Assembly (NCBI GenBank): GCA_033344915.1
Contig: JAWPML010000001.1
Location: 2,968,369-3,032,368 of the forward strand
DNA length: 64,000 nt
Direction of reading: 5' to 3'
DNA from: Acidimicrobiales bacterium
GTDB taxonomy: Bacteria; Actinomycetota; Acidimicrobiia; Acidimicrobiales; Aldehydirespiratoraceae
Part shown: piece after piece, positions 37,192-46,294 of the stretch
Numbering within the stretch: the stretch's first letter is position 1
Layout: each line of letters opens with the position of its first letter
Position numbers and translations under genes: made by a program
The notes under the pieces: generated by a model
Databases searched by the model: none
Told to the model about the DNA's origin: nothing
The model's input: the letters and a program-made list of their open reading frames with translations, nothing else

Positions 37192-37838
37192 TGGACGCCG
37201 ACGCGGCCACAGACGACTGGGACGTCGGCATCATCTGGCTGACGCGCCACCTCCAACGTCCGGACCGCATGCTGCGCCGCCGGATCGGGGCCACCCGCGG
37301 CCGCGACACCGAGGACCGTCCGGGGGTCCGCCGGAGGCGCTCGGCGGCGGGCGACGTGTTGGACGGCGCGAGCGGATGCGCCGACCTCGGGGACATCCCG
37401 GCGTTGCTGGTCGTCGTTGCGATCGTCGCCGTCGTCGGCGTGCTCGTCGCGTTGGGCCCCGGCCTCCTCGCCATCACCATCGGCCTCTTGGAGATCGCCC
37501 TCGTCCTGATCGGCGCGGCGATCGCGCTGGTGGGTCGCGTCGTGTTCCGCCAGCCGTGGGAGGTCGTCGCCCGGCGCGGCGACGAACAGCACGAGTGGCG
37601 GGTGCGGGGCATCCGTCGGGCGCGCGACGTGCTGGCCGAGATCGAGACCGGGGTGCGTCTCGGACATCACCCGGCGACACTCGCGCCGGAGCACGCGGAC
37701 CCGGCGCCCCCGGATCTCAGCGGCGTGCCCGGCGTGTACCACCGCCCCGAGTTCCGCTTCCTCGGCCGCGTCTACGGCGCGATCCTCGCCCTCGCCATCC
37801 TCGTGGGCGCGGCCATCCTGGCCGCCGTGCTCAGCTGA
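37191..37838 (+). CDS. Membrane protein of unknown function
   Basis: I do not recognise this 215-residue protein. An N-terminal basic region (about 1-65, RRRIGATRGRD onwards) is followed by two hydrophobic segments at about 70-118, a soluble stretch of about 70 residues, and a C-terminal hydrophobic segment (AILALAILVGAAILAAVL). The middle part WEVVARRGDEQHEWRVRG could face the cytoplasm. The ATG overlaps the upstream stop (TGATG). Its 3' end overlaps the convergent hydrolase by 8 bases. Confidence 0.65.
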   Translation: MDADAATDDWDVGIIWLTRHLQRPDRMLRRRIGATRGRDTEDRPGVRRRRSAAGDVLDGASGCADLGDIPALLVVVAIVAVVGVLVALGPGLLAITIGLLEIALVLIGAAIALVGRVVFRQPWEVVARRGDEQHEWRVRGIRRARDVLAEIETGVRLGHHPATLAPEHADPAPPDLSGVPGVYHRPEFRFLGRVYGAILALAILVGAAILAAVLS

Positions 37839-38691
37839 GGCCGTCGAGAAAGGTCGTCACGGAATCGGTGAACGCGTCGTTGCGATCGCCGGCCACCATG
37901 TGGCCCGCCTCGCTGACGTCCACGAACGTCGCGTTGGGAATCTCGGCGACGAACCGCTCGGCCCCCTCGGGCGACACGACGTCGCTCATCCTTCCCCGCA
38001 CGAGCATGATCGGCTCGGCGATGGCGGCGGCGCAGGCCATCAACAGCGTCGGGTCGTTGATCTCGTTCGGACCCCGCTCGGTGACCCCGGAGATGAAACG
38101 GGGGTCCCAGTGCCAGTACCAGCGGCCGCCGCGCTCGCGCAGGTTCTTCCGAAGCCCGTCGACCGAGGGCGGGCGTTCACGATGGTGGTTGTACGCGGCG
38201 ACGGCGTCCGCCGCCTCCTCGAGACTCGCGAAACCGGTCTCGGCGTTCGCCATCATGAACTCGGCGATCCGGTCGGCGCCCCGCTGCTCCATGTTCGGCA
38301 CGATGTCCACGAGGACGAGCCCGCGGCTCGCACCGGGCGCGGCGCGGCCGAGCAGGAGCAGGGAGGTGAGCCCGCCGAGCGACGCGCCGATCAGAGCCGG
38401 GCGACCCCCGATCTCCTCGATGACGCCGGCCATGTCGGCGGCGAAGGCCGAGAGCCGATAGTCGCCGTCGGTCGCCCAGTCACTCTCGCCGTGGCCCCGG
38501 GCGTCGATCGTCCACGAGCACCAGCCCCGCTCGGCGACCGCCGCCGCGGTGCCGCCCCACGAATGTCGGGTCTGCCCGCCCCCGTGCAGGAAGACGACGG
38601 CCGGGTCGCTCGGGCTGCCCCGCCGGTCGGCCACGAGGGTCACCCCGTCGGCGCCCTCGAAGGTGATCCGCGTCGCGTCGGTCGGCCCCAT
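37831..38691 (-). CDS. Alpha/beta hydrolase
   Basis: This 286-residue hydrolase has the oxyanion segment FLHGGGQTRHSW (around residue 34), the nucleophile elbow IGASLGG (Ser around residue 101) and a late catalytic His in EAGHMVAGD. DARGHGESDW is typical of the esterase/epoxide-hydrolase-like group. ATG at 38691 was preferred to a TTG at 38730 because the fold starts there and TACGTT lies 9 bases upstream. It is downstream of another lipase-like gene on the same strand. Substrate unknown. Confidence 0.85.
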   Translation of the reverse strand: MGPTDATRITFEGADGVTLVADRRGSPSDPAVVFLHGGGQTRHSWGGTAAAVAERGWCSWTIDARGHGESDWATDGDYRLSAFAADMAGVIEEIGGRPALIGASLGGLTSLLLLGRAAPGASRGLVLVDIVPNMEQRGADRIAEFMMANAETGFASLEEAADAVAAYNHHRERPPSVDGLRKNLRERGGRWYWHWDPRFISGVTERGPNEINDPTLLMACAAAIAEPIMLVRGRMSDVVSPEGAERFVAEIPNATFVDVSEAGHMVAGDRNDAFTDSVTTFLDGLS

Positions 38692-38730
38692 GGACGCGGG
38701 AACGTATCCGGTCGTGCCGGCGAGGAACAA

Positions 38731-39666
38731 TCAGCCGTCGATCACAACCGCGAGCCAGGCGCGGATGTGGTCGTGGACCTCGTCGCGGTTCGTCTCGTTG
38801 AGCATCTCGTGGCGACCACCCGCGTAGTGGTGCGGAGTGACCGGTCCCTTGCCCGCCGACTCGAGGGCCGCCGCGAGCGCCGGAAGCGCGGCACCATTGC
38901 CTCCCACCGGGTCGTCGTCCCCGGCGATCAACAGGATGGGCCGACCGCTCGGGATCTCGGCGACCGCGGCGTCCGCGGCGAGCTCGCCGGCCCCGCCGAG
39001 CATGTCAGTGACGAATCCGTTCGAGAGGTCGATGCCGCACCACGGGTCGTCGGCGTAGGTCTGCACCTCGTCCTGGTCCCGCGACAGCCATTCGTAGCCG
39101 GTCGGGGCGGCGACATCGTCGGCGAAGGCGTCGTTGAACCCGTCGAACATCCCCGAGAAGATCGCCGACGGCGCGTCCGCTCCCTCGGCCTCCTCGACGG
39201 CGCGGAGCATGGCGAGCATCTCCGGATCCGCCGGAACCGTCTCGGTCATGCCGGAGAGGGCGAAGCCGGCGAAGCGGGCTCCGGCGCGGTGCATCACGTG
39301 GCGGGCGAGCATCGAACCCATGCTGTGACCGAGGAGTACGAGCGGGGTGTCCGGGTGGCGCGACGCGAGGTCGTCCGCGAGGGCGACGAGGTCGCCGATC
39401 ATCGCCTCCCAGCCGCCGGGCCGGGCGACACCGAGCGCTCCGTGGCGGTCCGCGGTGCGGCCGTGGGCCCGCTGATCGGGCGCGTAGACGGCCGCTCCGT
39501 CCTCGAGCAGCAGCCGCGCGAGCCGGTCGTAGCGTTCGACGTGCTCTGCCGCGCCGTGGGCGATCATCACCACGACGCGCACCTCCCCCTCCGGCAACCA
39601 CCGACGAACCTCGATGGCGGCACCGTCGGCGGCCGTGTGGGTGAACCAGTCCGCGTGCGTCGTCAT
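38731..39666 (-). CDS. Lysophospholipase/monoacylglycerol lipase-like hydrolase
   Basis: This 311-residue serine hydrolase has the nucleophile elbow LGHSMGS (Ser around residue 104), VVMIAHGAAEHVERYDRLARLL near the N-terminus and a final catalytic His in GGRHEMLNE. HGAAEH and the trailing RHEMLNE are the signature of monoacylglycerol lipase-type proteins (Hydrolase_4). It would release fatty acids from monoglycerides or lysolipids. The ATG at 39666 follows a leaderless -10. A longer frame to 39720 lacks any start signal. Confidence 0.88.
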   Translation of the reverse strand: MTTHADWFTHTAADGAAIEVRRWLPEGEVRVVVMIAHGAAEHVERYDRLARLLLEDGAAVYAPDQRAHGRTADRHGALGVARPGGWEAMIGDLVALADDLASRHPDTPLVLLGHSMGSMLARHVMHRAGARFAGFALSGMTETVPADPEMLAMLRAVEEAEGADAPSAIFSGMFDGFNDAFADDVAAPTGYEWLSRDQDEVQTYADDPWCGIDLSNGFVTDMLGGAGELAADAAVAEIPSGRPILLIAGDDDPVGGNGAALPALAAALESAGKGPVTPHHYAGGRHEMLNETNRDEVHDHIRAWLAVVIDG

Positions 39667-39680
39667 GGGTGGCGACGCTA
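39667..39680 (-). promoter_or_regulatory. Leaderless-type -10 for the lysophospholipase-like gene
   Basis: The minus strand reads TAGCGT (39675-39680), then 8 bases, then the ATG at 39666. Confidence 0.5.
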
Positions 39681-39743
39681 CTGCCCCTGGGCCGTTCGGG
39701 TTCGACTCGGATAGGTTCACGGTCCCGACCCCGAGGAGCCACC

Positions 39744-41183
39744 ATGGCCAGCCGAGCTGCTGCGATCTTCGATCTCGACCGGACGCTCATCCCCACCTCG
39801 TCCGCGCCGGTGTACCAGCGCCACCTGAGCGAAGCGGGGCTCGGCAACATCCCCGATCTGCCGATCGCGGACGCCTACATGCGGTTCTACGAGCGGTTCG
39901 GTGAGAGCTGGGTGATGATGCAACCGGCTCGCCTCGGCTCCCGGTCGGCCAAGGGCTGGCCGGTCGCCACCGTCGCCGCGGCAGCCGAGGCCGCCGTCGG
40001 CGAATTGGAGCCGATGGTCCCGCCCTACGCGCGTCAGCTCATCGACGAACATCGCGCCGCCGGCCGCCTCCTCGTGCTCGCCACCACCTCGCCCGAGCGA
40101 TGGGTCGAGCCGCTCGCCGCACGACTCGGCTTCGACGCCGTCGTCGCGACGAAGTGGACGGCGAAGGACGGTGTCTACACCGGCGAGACCGATGGCGCCT
40201 TCGTGTGGGGGCGGGCGAAGGCCCAAGCCGTCGCTGCCTGGGCGGACGCGAACGGGGTCAACCTGCGCAAGAGCTACGCGTACAGCGACAGCTACTTCGA
40301 TTCCCCGCTGCTCGATTCGGTCGGCCACGCCGTCGCCGTGAACCCCGACCTGCGCCTCCAGGGGCTGGCGCTGCTGAAGGGATGGCCCGTCCGCCACTTC
40401 GACTCGATGGACGGCATCCTCAAGATCGCCGGCATGGAGCTCCAGGAATTCGGTCGCCCGTTCCTGCGCGAGGAGTTCCAGCTCTCGGCCCGCTTCGAGT
40501 TCGACGGACTCGAGAACATCCCCGCCGACGGACCGGCGATCGTGGTGTTCAACCATCGGTCCTACTTCGACTCCGCCGCCATCGGCCTCCTCGTCGGCAA
40601 GGCGGGCCGCAACGTCCGCAGCCTCGGGAAGAAGGAAGTCTTCGCGATGCCCCTCATCGGTGGCCTCATGCGGGCGATCGGCGGCATCCCGGTCGACCGC
40701 GGTACCGGATCCGACGAGCCGCTCCAGAAGGCGGCCGACGCGCTCGGTTCGGGCGAGCTGCTGATGATGGCGCCCCAGGGCACGATCCCGCGCGGTCCCG
40801 CCTTCTTCGAGCCGGAGCTGAAGGGGCGATGGGGCGCGGCCCGCCTCGCGGCCATGACGAAGGCGCCGGTCATCCCCGTCGGTCTGTGGGGCACCGAACA
40901 CGTGTGGCCCCGCAGTTCCCGGCTGCCGAAGGTCTTCCTCAACCCCGCCGACCGACCGCTCGTCAGTGTGCGGGTCGGCCCGCCCGTCGAGCTCGGCCAC
41001 CACGACCCCGACACCGACACGAAGGCCATCATGAGCGCCCTGGTCGACCTGCTGCCCCGGGAGGCCCGGGAGCGGAAGGTGCCGACCGCCGAGGAGCTCG
41101 CCCGCACGTACCCACCGGGCTACCAGGGCGACCCCGACGCGGAATCCGATCGGCGGCCCGGCACCGACACGAGGAAGAACTGA
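39744..41183 (+). CDS. HAD phosphatase-PlsC acyltransferase fusion
   Basis: This 479-residue fusion has an N-terminal HAD-IB hydrolase (about 1-215) with FDLDRTL (catalytic Asp around residue 9) and YSDSYFDSPLL near residue 185, and a C-terminal 1-acyl-glycerol-3-phosphate acyltransferase (about 240-450) with NHRSYFD (HxxxxD) and APQGTIPRG. It would dephosphorylate and acylate intermediates of glycerolipid synthesis. The same fusion is known in mycobacteria (Rv2483c, from memory). GAGGAG lies before the ATG. It is coupled by TGATG to the WS/DGAT gene, so both serve neutral or phospholipid assembly. Confidence 0.88.
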   Translation: MASRAAAIFDLDRTLIPTSSAPVYQRHLSEAGLGNIPDLPIADAYMRFYERFGESWVMMQPARLGSRSAKGWPVATVAAAAEAAVGELEPMVPPYARQLIDEHRAAGRLLVLATTSPERWVEPLAARLGFDAVVATKWTAKDGVYTGETDGAFVWGRAKAQAVAAWADANGVNLRKSYAYSDSYFDSPLLDSVGHAVAVNPDLRLQGLALLKGWPVRHFDSMDGILKIAGMELQEFGRPFLREEFQLSARFEFDGLENIPADGPAIVVFNHRSYFDSAAIGLLVGKAGRNVRSLGKKEVFAMPLIGGLMRAIGGIPVDRGTGSDEPLQKAADALGSGELLMMAPQGTIPRGPAFFEPELKGRWGAARLAAMTKAPVIPVGLWGTEHVWPRSSRLPKVFLNPADRPLVSVRVGPPVELGHHDPDTDTKAIMSALVDLLPREARERKVPTAEELARTYPPGYQGDPDAESDRRPGTDTRKN

Positions 41184-42643
41184 TGTCCGACACCACCCGC
41201 GAGTTCGACGTCGACGAGGACGATCGGATGTCGGAGCAAGAGGCGTTGATGTGGAACGTCGAGAAGGATCCGTGGCTCAACCCCAACGGCGGGGCCATGA
41301 CGATCTACGACAAGCCGATCGACGTCGAACAGTTCCGCCGCAAGATGCGCCACGCCATCACCCAGGTCCCCCGCTTCTACCAGCGGGTCGTGCCCGGACT
41401 CGGCCGCCTCGCGACCCCGGCCTGGGTGCCGGACCCCGAGTTCGACCTCGACTACCACGTCCGGGTCCTCCATCTCCCGGCTCCCGGCACCGAACGCCAG
41501 CTGCTCGATCTGGCCGCGCAGCTCTATGTCGAACCACTCGATCGCACCCGTCCGCTGTGGCGCATGATCCTGATCGAGGGGCTCGAGGGCGGCGGCGGCG
41601 CGATGTACACGCTCATGCACCACGCCATCTCGGACGGGATCGGTCAGCTGCGCATCGCCGAGATGTTCCAGGAACTGGTCCCCGACGCCGAGTGGGCGCC
41701 GGAGGTCGACCTGGAAGGGGTCATCCAGGCCGCGGTCGAGGCGCACCAGGCGAAGCAGTCGGGAGGCGACCTGGCCCGCGGGCTCGGCCAGACCGCGCTC
41801 GACTCACTGAGCCATCTCGCCCGCCGCCAGGCGGGGATCGCCCGACGGGTCGCGGCCGAGGTCGCGATGTGGCCGGCGGACCCCAAGCGCATCACCGACG
41901 GCATCGAATCCGCCGGCACCACCGTGAAGGGCATCGCCGACATGCTCGGCAGCGGCGACGCCGAGGAGGGTGCGGTCGTCGGTGCCCCGCTCTGGCAGAA
42001 CCGGTCGCGGCATCGTCATCTGGAGTCCGTACGCGTCGGCCTCGACGACCTCAAGGCGGCAGCCAAGGCCGAGGGCGCGACGATCAACGAGGCGTTCCTC
42101 GCCGTCATGGCGAACGCCGCGGTCACCTACCACGCGGACCGCGGTTCGACCTTCGACGTGTTGAACGCGTCCTTCGTCGTGAGCACCCGAGAGGACAACA
42201 AGGCCGGCGGCAACGCCTTCACCCCCGTGCCCGTCCGCCTGCCGGCCGCGCCGATGTCCGTGCGCGAGCGGATCGCCGCGATCAGAGACGTGATGGTGAC
42301 GGCTCGCGAGGCGGCGCGCTCGACCGGTGGCATCACGGCGTTCGCGGGCGTCGTCAACCTCCTGCCCACCAGCGTCGTCACCCAGACGGTGCGCTCGCAG
42401 GCGAAACACATCGACATCGCCACCTCGAACCTGCGGGGCGCACCGATCCCGCTCTACGTCTCGGGGGCGAAGGCCGAGCGCCTCGTCACAATGGGCCCAC
42501 TCGCCGGCACGCCGTGCAACGCGACCGCCGTGTCGTACATGGGGTTCTTCGACGTCGGCATCTTCATCGATCCCGTCGCCATCGAGGAGCCGGAGGCCTT
42601 TCGCGACTGTGTGATCGACGCGTTCGCCGAACTGACCGGCTGA
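41183..42643 (+). CDS. Wax ester synthase/diacylglycerol acyltransferase (WS/DGAT)
   Basis: This 486-residue enzyme transfers fatty acyl groups from acyl-CoA to diacylglycerol or a fatty alcohol. The catalytic motif MHHAISDG (HHxxxDG) lies around residue 145. VSTREDN and the C-terminal FDVGIFIDP segments match the family. The protein is soluble or lipid-droplet-associated. It follows the HAD-PlsC fusion with a TGATG overlap, which makes a short storage-lipid operon. The arrangement resembles the mycobacterial Rv2484c-Rv2483c pair (from memory). Confidence 0.92.
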   Translation: MSDTTREFDVDEDDRMSEQEALMWNVEKDPWLNPNGGAMTIYDKPIDVEQFRRKMRHAITQVPRFYQRVVPGLGRLATPAWVPDPEFDLDYHVRVLHLPAPGTERQLLDLAAQLYVEPLDRTRPLWRMILIEGLEGGGGAMYTLMHHAISDGIGQLRIAEMFQELVPDAEWAPEVDLEGVIQAAVEAHQAKQSGGDLARGLGQTALDSLSHLARRQAGIARRVAAEVAMWPADPKRITDGIESAGTTVKGIADMLGSGDAEEGAVVGAPLWQNRSRHRHLESVRVGLDDLKAAAKAEGATINEAFLAVMANAAVTYHADRGSTFDVLNASFVVSTREDNKAGGNAFTPVPVRLPAAPMSVRERIAAIRDVMVTAREAARSTGGITAFAGVVNLLPTSVVTQTVRSQAKHIDIATSNLRGAPIPLYVSGAKAERLVTMGPLAGTPCNATAVSYMGFFDVGIFIDPVAIEEPEAFRDCVIDAFAELTG

Positions 42644-42656
42644 CCGGGGCGAACAG

Positions 42657-42668
42657 TAGGGTCCGCCC
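42657..42668 (+). promoter_or_regulatory. Leaderless-type -10 for the amidohydrolase gene
   Basis: TAGGGT at 42657-42662, 6 bases, then ATG at 42669. Confidence 0.5.
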
Positions 42669-43586
42669 ATGGCCTTTCCCGAGCTTCCCTTCGCCGGCGG
42701 CGGTGTCATCGACACGATGATGGGCACCACCGCGGGCACCACGGGCAAGAACCGCTACGCGTTCCTGGACCGCGCCCTCAAGGACGCCGAGTCGGCGAAC
42801 ATGAACTTCCCGGCCCAGTACATGTTCAAGGACGTCCCGTTCTCCGATCAGGCGCGGGGCGCGGACGGCACGCTCGAGGAGCCACCCCAAGGCGCCGATC
42901 TCCTGCTTCCGTTCATGGACCGGGCCGGGGTGGAGATCGCCATGGTCGGCTGCAAGCCCGATGGTGAGGGCTACGGCAACCAGTGTGTGCGGGATCATCC
43001 GGACCGGTTCGTCGCCGCGTTCGAGCCGGACCCGAACGACGGCGTCGATGCCCTGCGCCAGATCCGCTCGATGCACGCCGACCTCGGTCTGCGGGCCGTC
43101 ACCGCCTTCCCGTCGGGGCGCACGCCCCAGGTGCCGATCGATGCCCCGCTGATGTACCCGATCTACGCCCTCTGCGTGGAGCTCGACATCCCCATCTTCT
43201 GCTGCGCCGGCATCCCGGGCCCGCGGGTCCCGGCCGATGCGCAACACGTGCGGCGAATCGACAACGTCATGTACGACTTCCCGGACCTGACGTTCGTCAC
43301 CCGCCACGGGTGCGAACCGTGGGAGGACCTCGCGGTCAAGCTGATGCTGAAGTGGCCCGGGCTCCACTACTCGACGTCTGCGTTCGCGCCGAAGCACTAC
43401 CCCCGGGCGATCATCGACTACGCCAACACCCGCGGGGTCGACAAGGTCATCTACGCGGGCTACTTCCCGATGGGGCTGTCACTCGACAAGATCTTCGAGC
43501 AGATGCGGGATGTGCCGTTCCGCGACCATGTGTGGGAGCCGTTCCTGCGGGGCAACGCGGCCCGGGTGCTGGGGCTGGACGGCTAG
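42669..43586 (+). CDS. Amidohydrolase 2 family protein
   Basis: This 305-residue protein shares layout with the one at 26541: a variant first strand (VIDTMMG in place of DxH), CAGIPGPRVP (around residue 178), VTRHGCEPWEDLAVKLM (around 215) and STSAFAPKHYPRAIIDYANTRG (around 238). The last segment closely parallels the 26541 protein, so both belong to one subfamily with weakened metal ligands. A decarboxylase or hydrolase role is possible. Its stop shares CTAG with the convergent GGDEF/EAL gene. Confidence 0.82.
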   Translation: MAFPELPFAGGGVIDTMMGTTAGTTGKNRYAFLDRALKDAESANMNFPAQYMFKDVPFSDQARGADGTLEEPPQGADLLLPFMDRAGVEIAMVGCKPDGEGYGNQCVRDHPDRFVAAFEPDPNDGVDALRQIRSMHADLGLRAVTAFPSGRTPQVPIDAPLMYPIYALCVELDIPIFCCAGIPGPRVPADAQHVRRIDNVMYDFPDLTFVTRHGCEPWEDLAVKLMLKWPGLHYSTSAFAPKHYPRAIIDYANTRGVDKVIYAGYFPMGLSLDKIFEQMRDVPFRDHVWEPFLRGNAARVLGLDG

Positions 43587-45361
43587 ACCGGCGCCAGGCG
43601 TCGATCGTCCAGCCACTGCATCAGGTCGCGGGCCGGCATCGGGCGGGCGATCCCGAACCCCTGAAGGCGGTCGACGGGAAGCTCCCGGCGCAGCAGGTAG
43701 TCCCGTACCGCCATGTCCTCGACGCCCTCGGCGACGACGACGAGGTCGAGCGCCCGACCGAGATGGCTCACTGCCGCGACGATGGCCTCGTCGTCGATGG
43801 ACGTGAGCACGTTGGCCATGAAACTGCGATCGATCTTCACCGAGGTCACGGGGAGCTGCCGAAGTCGGGACAGCGACGAGTGGCCGGTCCCGAAGTCGTC
43901 GATCGCGATGCCGACACCGAGCTCGCCGAGGGCGCTCAGCACGGCCCGGGCGGTGGACTGGTCGTCGACCAACTCGTCCTCGATCACCTCGACGGTGATG
44001 CGCTGGGGCACGACGTCGTGGCGGCGCAGGACATCGTCGAGGACCAGCGGGACCGACGACCGCAGGAGGCTGCCGGCGGAGACGTTGACGGAGACGCCGA
44101 TGTCGAACGGCTGGAGTCGGCTGGCGAGCACCGCGGCCTGCTCGAAGACGAGACGGTCCATGGTCGAGCGTCGACCGATCCCCTCGACGAGGGCGAGGAA
44201 GTCGGCCGGACCGAGGACGCCGTGTTGTGGGTGTCGCCAACGCAGCAGTCCCTCGACGTCCACGACGGCCTCCGTCGTCATGTCGATGATCGGCTGGAAG
44301 AAGAGCTCGAACTCACCGTCGTCGAAGCCCCGTTCGACGTCACCCGACAGCGAGATGCGCTGACGAGACGCCGAGCGGGTCTGTCCCGACCAGCGCCGCA
44401 CGCCGACCTGGGCTCGCTTCGCGTCGTACATCGCGAGGTCGGCGCGACGAATGAGTTCCGTCGGCTCGACCGCTGTTTCGGCGAACGCCACACCGATCGA
44501 GGCACCGACGGAGACGTCGACGTCGCCCAGCGGTATGCGATGACGGCAGACCTTCAGGAGCTCGCCGGCGAGGAAGTTGGGATCGGCATTGCGGACCAGC
44601 ACGGCGAACTCGTCGCCGCCGACACGGGCCAACACGCCGCGTCCGCCGATCGCCTCCTCCATCCGCTCGGCGAGCGCGACGAGCAGTTCGTCGCCGGCCT
44701 TGTGGCCGAGCGTGTCGTTGATGTCCTTGAAGCCGTCGAGGTCGATGGCGATCACGGCATCGACCGGAGCCGCCTCCATGGCAGCCGCGAGCCCGGCCCG
44801 GTTGTACAGGCCCGTCAGCGAATCGTGCTCGGCGCGATGGTGGAGGCGGAGCTTGTACCGGAGTTCACGCTCGCGCTGGGTCGACGACATGAAGAACAGC
44901 AGCGGCAACAGCACGACATAGACCGTGACGAGCACGACCCACTGGTCGACGTTCTCGGCCAGGCCGACGGCTGTGAAGCCGGCCGTCCCGATGGCGGCGC
45001 TGTAGAACAACGCTCGCGAGTCCTCGCCGGCGACGAAGGCGAGCATGGCGACCGCCACGAGCATCGCGGCCGGGTAGGTCGTCGGGAGCAGATAGGCCAC
45101 CACGACGCACCAGACCATGTCGACGACCGTCGCCACCGCGAGCACGCGATCGGCGTCCACGAGGCGGCGGACGACGAGATTGCCGGCCGGTACCGGCCCG
45201 ACCAGCAGGCCCGCGATCAGCATCCGGTTCGGGCCCAGCTGGGGCAGCAGGACGACGGCCCCTGCCAGGGACAGAGCGGAGAGCATGCGGATCCACACCA
45301 CGCGCAGGACGAGCGCGGGGTCCCAGCGGGTGTCGAGATCGAGCGCGGTCGGGCCGTTCAC
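43583..45361 (-). CDS. Membrane-bound GGDEF-EAL cyclic-di-GMP enzyme
   Basis: This 592-residue protein has about six membrane helices (residues 15-160) with no recognised sensor motif, a GGDEF domain with intact GGDEF at residue 248, and an EAL-type domain whose signature is EGL (Glu around residue 370). Other EAL residues are present: NVS, VEVIED, DDFGTGHSS, KIDRSF and AEGVE. No RxxD inhibitory site precedes GGDEF. It could make and break cyclic-di-GMP. GTG at 45361 with GGAG upstream was chosen; ATG at 45412 is an alternative. Confidence 0.88.
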   Translation of the reverse strand: MNGPTALDLDTRWDPALVLRVVWIRMLSALSLAGAVVLLPQLGPNRMLIAGLLVGPVPAGNLVVRRLVDADRVLAVATVVDMVWCVVVAYLLPTTYPAAMLVAVAMLAFVAGEDSRALFYSAAIGTAGFTAVGLAENVDQWVVLVTVYVVLLPLLFFMSSTQRERELRYKLRLHHRAEHDSLTGLYNRAGLAAAMEAAPVDAVIAIDLDGFKDINDTLGHKAGDELLVALAERMEEAIGGRGVLARVGGDEFAVLVRNADPNFLAGELLKVCRHRIPLGDVDVSVGASIGVAFAETAVEPTELIRRADLAMYDAKRAQVGVRRWSGQTRSASRQRISLSGDVERGFDDGEFELFFQPIIDMTTEAVVDVEGLLRWRHPQHGVLGPADFLALVEGIGRRSTMDRLVFEQAAVLASRLQPFDIGVSVNVSAGSLLRSSVPLVLDDVLRRHDVVPQRITVEVIEDELVDDQSTARAVLSALGELGVGIAIDDFGTGHSSLSRLRQLPVTSVKIDRSFMANVLTSIDDEAIVAAVSHLGRALDLVVVAEGVEDMAVRDYLLRRELPVDRLQGFGIARPMPARDLMQWLDDRRLAPV

Positions 45362-45421
45362 GTCGCTCCAATCGGCACTTCGGGCGCAGCATTGACCTTC
45401 GGCCGCGGGCATGCTGGAACC

Positions 45422-46279
45422 GTGGAGCACCTGATCTGGGAGCAGGAACCGAGTCGCCCCCTTCGCCAGCCGATCCTCGTGACGGCCTGGGACGGTCTCT
45501 TCGACGTCGGTGGCGCCGCCACGGGAGCCGTCGAGGCGCTCCGGCGCGAGGTCGCCACCCGGGTCGGCCACATCGACCCGGACGAGTTCTTCGACTTCAA
45601 CGAGCGGCGCCCCCACGTCCGCCTCGACGAGCAGGGTCATCGTCGTATCGACTGGCCCCGCAACGACATCTACGCCCTTCCCCTCGACGAGCGCGACCGC
45701 GATCTCGTCCTCATGGAGGGGGTCGAGCCGCACCTGCGCTGGCGCACGTTCGTCGACGCGGTCGCCGCCGTGGTCGAGCGGTTCGACGTGAAGATGGTCG
45801 TCACCCTCGGCGCGATGATCGCCGAGACGCCGCACACCCGCCCACCGACCATCACCGGGTCGACCACGGACGCCGCGTTGGCCGAACTCATGCGACTCGA
45901 TCGACCGTCGTACCAGGGCCCCACGGGCGTGGTCGGCGCGCTCCACGAGCATCTCGACCGACTCGGCGTGCCGGCGGTGTCGCTGCGGGCGAGCGTGCCC
46001 CACTATGTGTCGGGCACGCCGAACCCCAAGGCGTCGAGGGCCCTGCTCGAGCGCTTCGAGCGGGTCACCGGTCTTCCCACCGGATGGGCCGAACTCGACG
46101 AGGAAGCCCGAGAGTGGGAACTCCGCGTCAACGAGGCCATGGAGGGCGACGACGACATCATCCACTATGTCGCCCGGCTGGAGGAGCGCTACGACGCCCG
46201 CACGGCGTCATCGCTCCCGAACGCCGATGATCTCGCCGCCGAGTTCGAGCGCTTCCTTCGCCAGAACGACGACGACTGA
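45422..46279 (+). CDS. PAC2 family protein
   Basis: This 285-residue protein fits the PAC2 (proteasome assembly chaperone 2-like) family of actinobacteria. PILVTAWDGLFDVGGAATGAVEAL (residues 17-40), DLVLMEGVEPHLRWRTF, VVTLGAMIAETPHTRP and the late VPHYVSGTPNPKASRALLE are the conserved blocks. The family is abundant in actinobacteria and its biochemical role is unsettled. The GTG start follows a CATGCT hexamer by 6 bases, consistent with leaderless initiation. It is divergent from the GGDEF-EAL gene. Confidence 0.82.
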   Translation: MEHLIWEQEPSRPLRQPILVTAWDGLFDVGGAATGAVEALRREVATRVGHIDPDEFFDFNERRPHVRLDEQGHRRIDWPRNDIYALPLDERDRDLVLMEGVEPHLRWRTFVDAVAAVVERFDVKMVVTLGAMIAETPHTRPPTITGSTTDAALAELMRLDRPSYQGPTGVVGALHEHLDRLGVPAVSLRASVPHYVSGTPNPKASRALLERFERVTGLPTGWAELDEEAREWELRVNEAMEGDDDIIHYVARLEERYDARTASSLPNADDLAAEFERFLRQNDDD

Positions 46280-46281
46280 CC

Positions 46282-46294
46282 TACGCTCCCGGCC
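46282..46294 (+). promoter_or_regulatory. Leaderless-type -10 for the cupin gene
   Basis: TACGCT at 46282-46287, 7 bases, then ATG at 46295. Confidence 0.5.

Noticed and set aside
39690..39715. GGTTCGACTC resembling a tRNA T-arm
   Set aside because: No acceptor stem, anticodon arm or CCA surrounds it. It is simply upstream sequence of the HAD-PlsC gene.
42983..45421. Long plus-strand open frame running through the GGDEF-EAL gene
   Set aside because: Its translation up to 45421 is Arg/Asp/His-rich and lacks domain structure, whereas the minus strand encodes a clear GGDEF-EAL protein. Only the part from 45422 (PAC2) is real.
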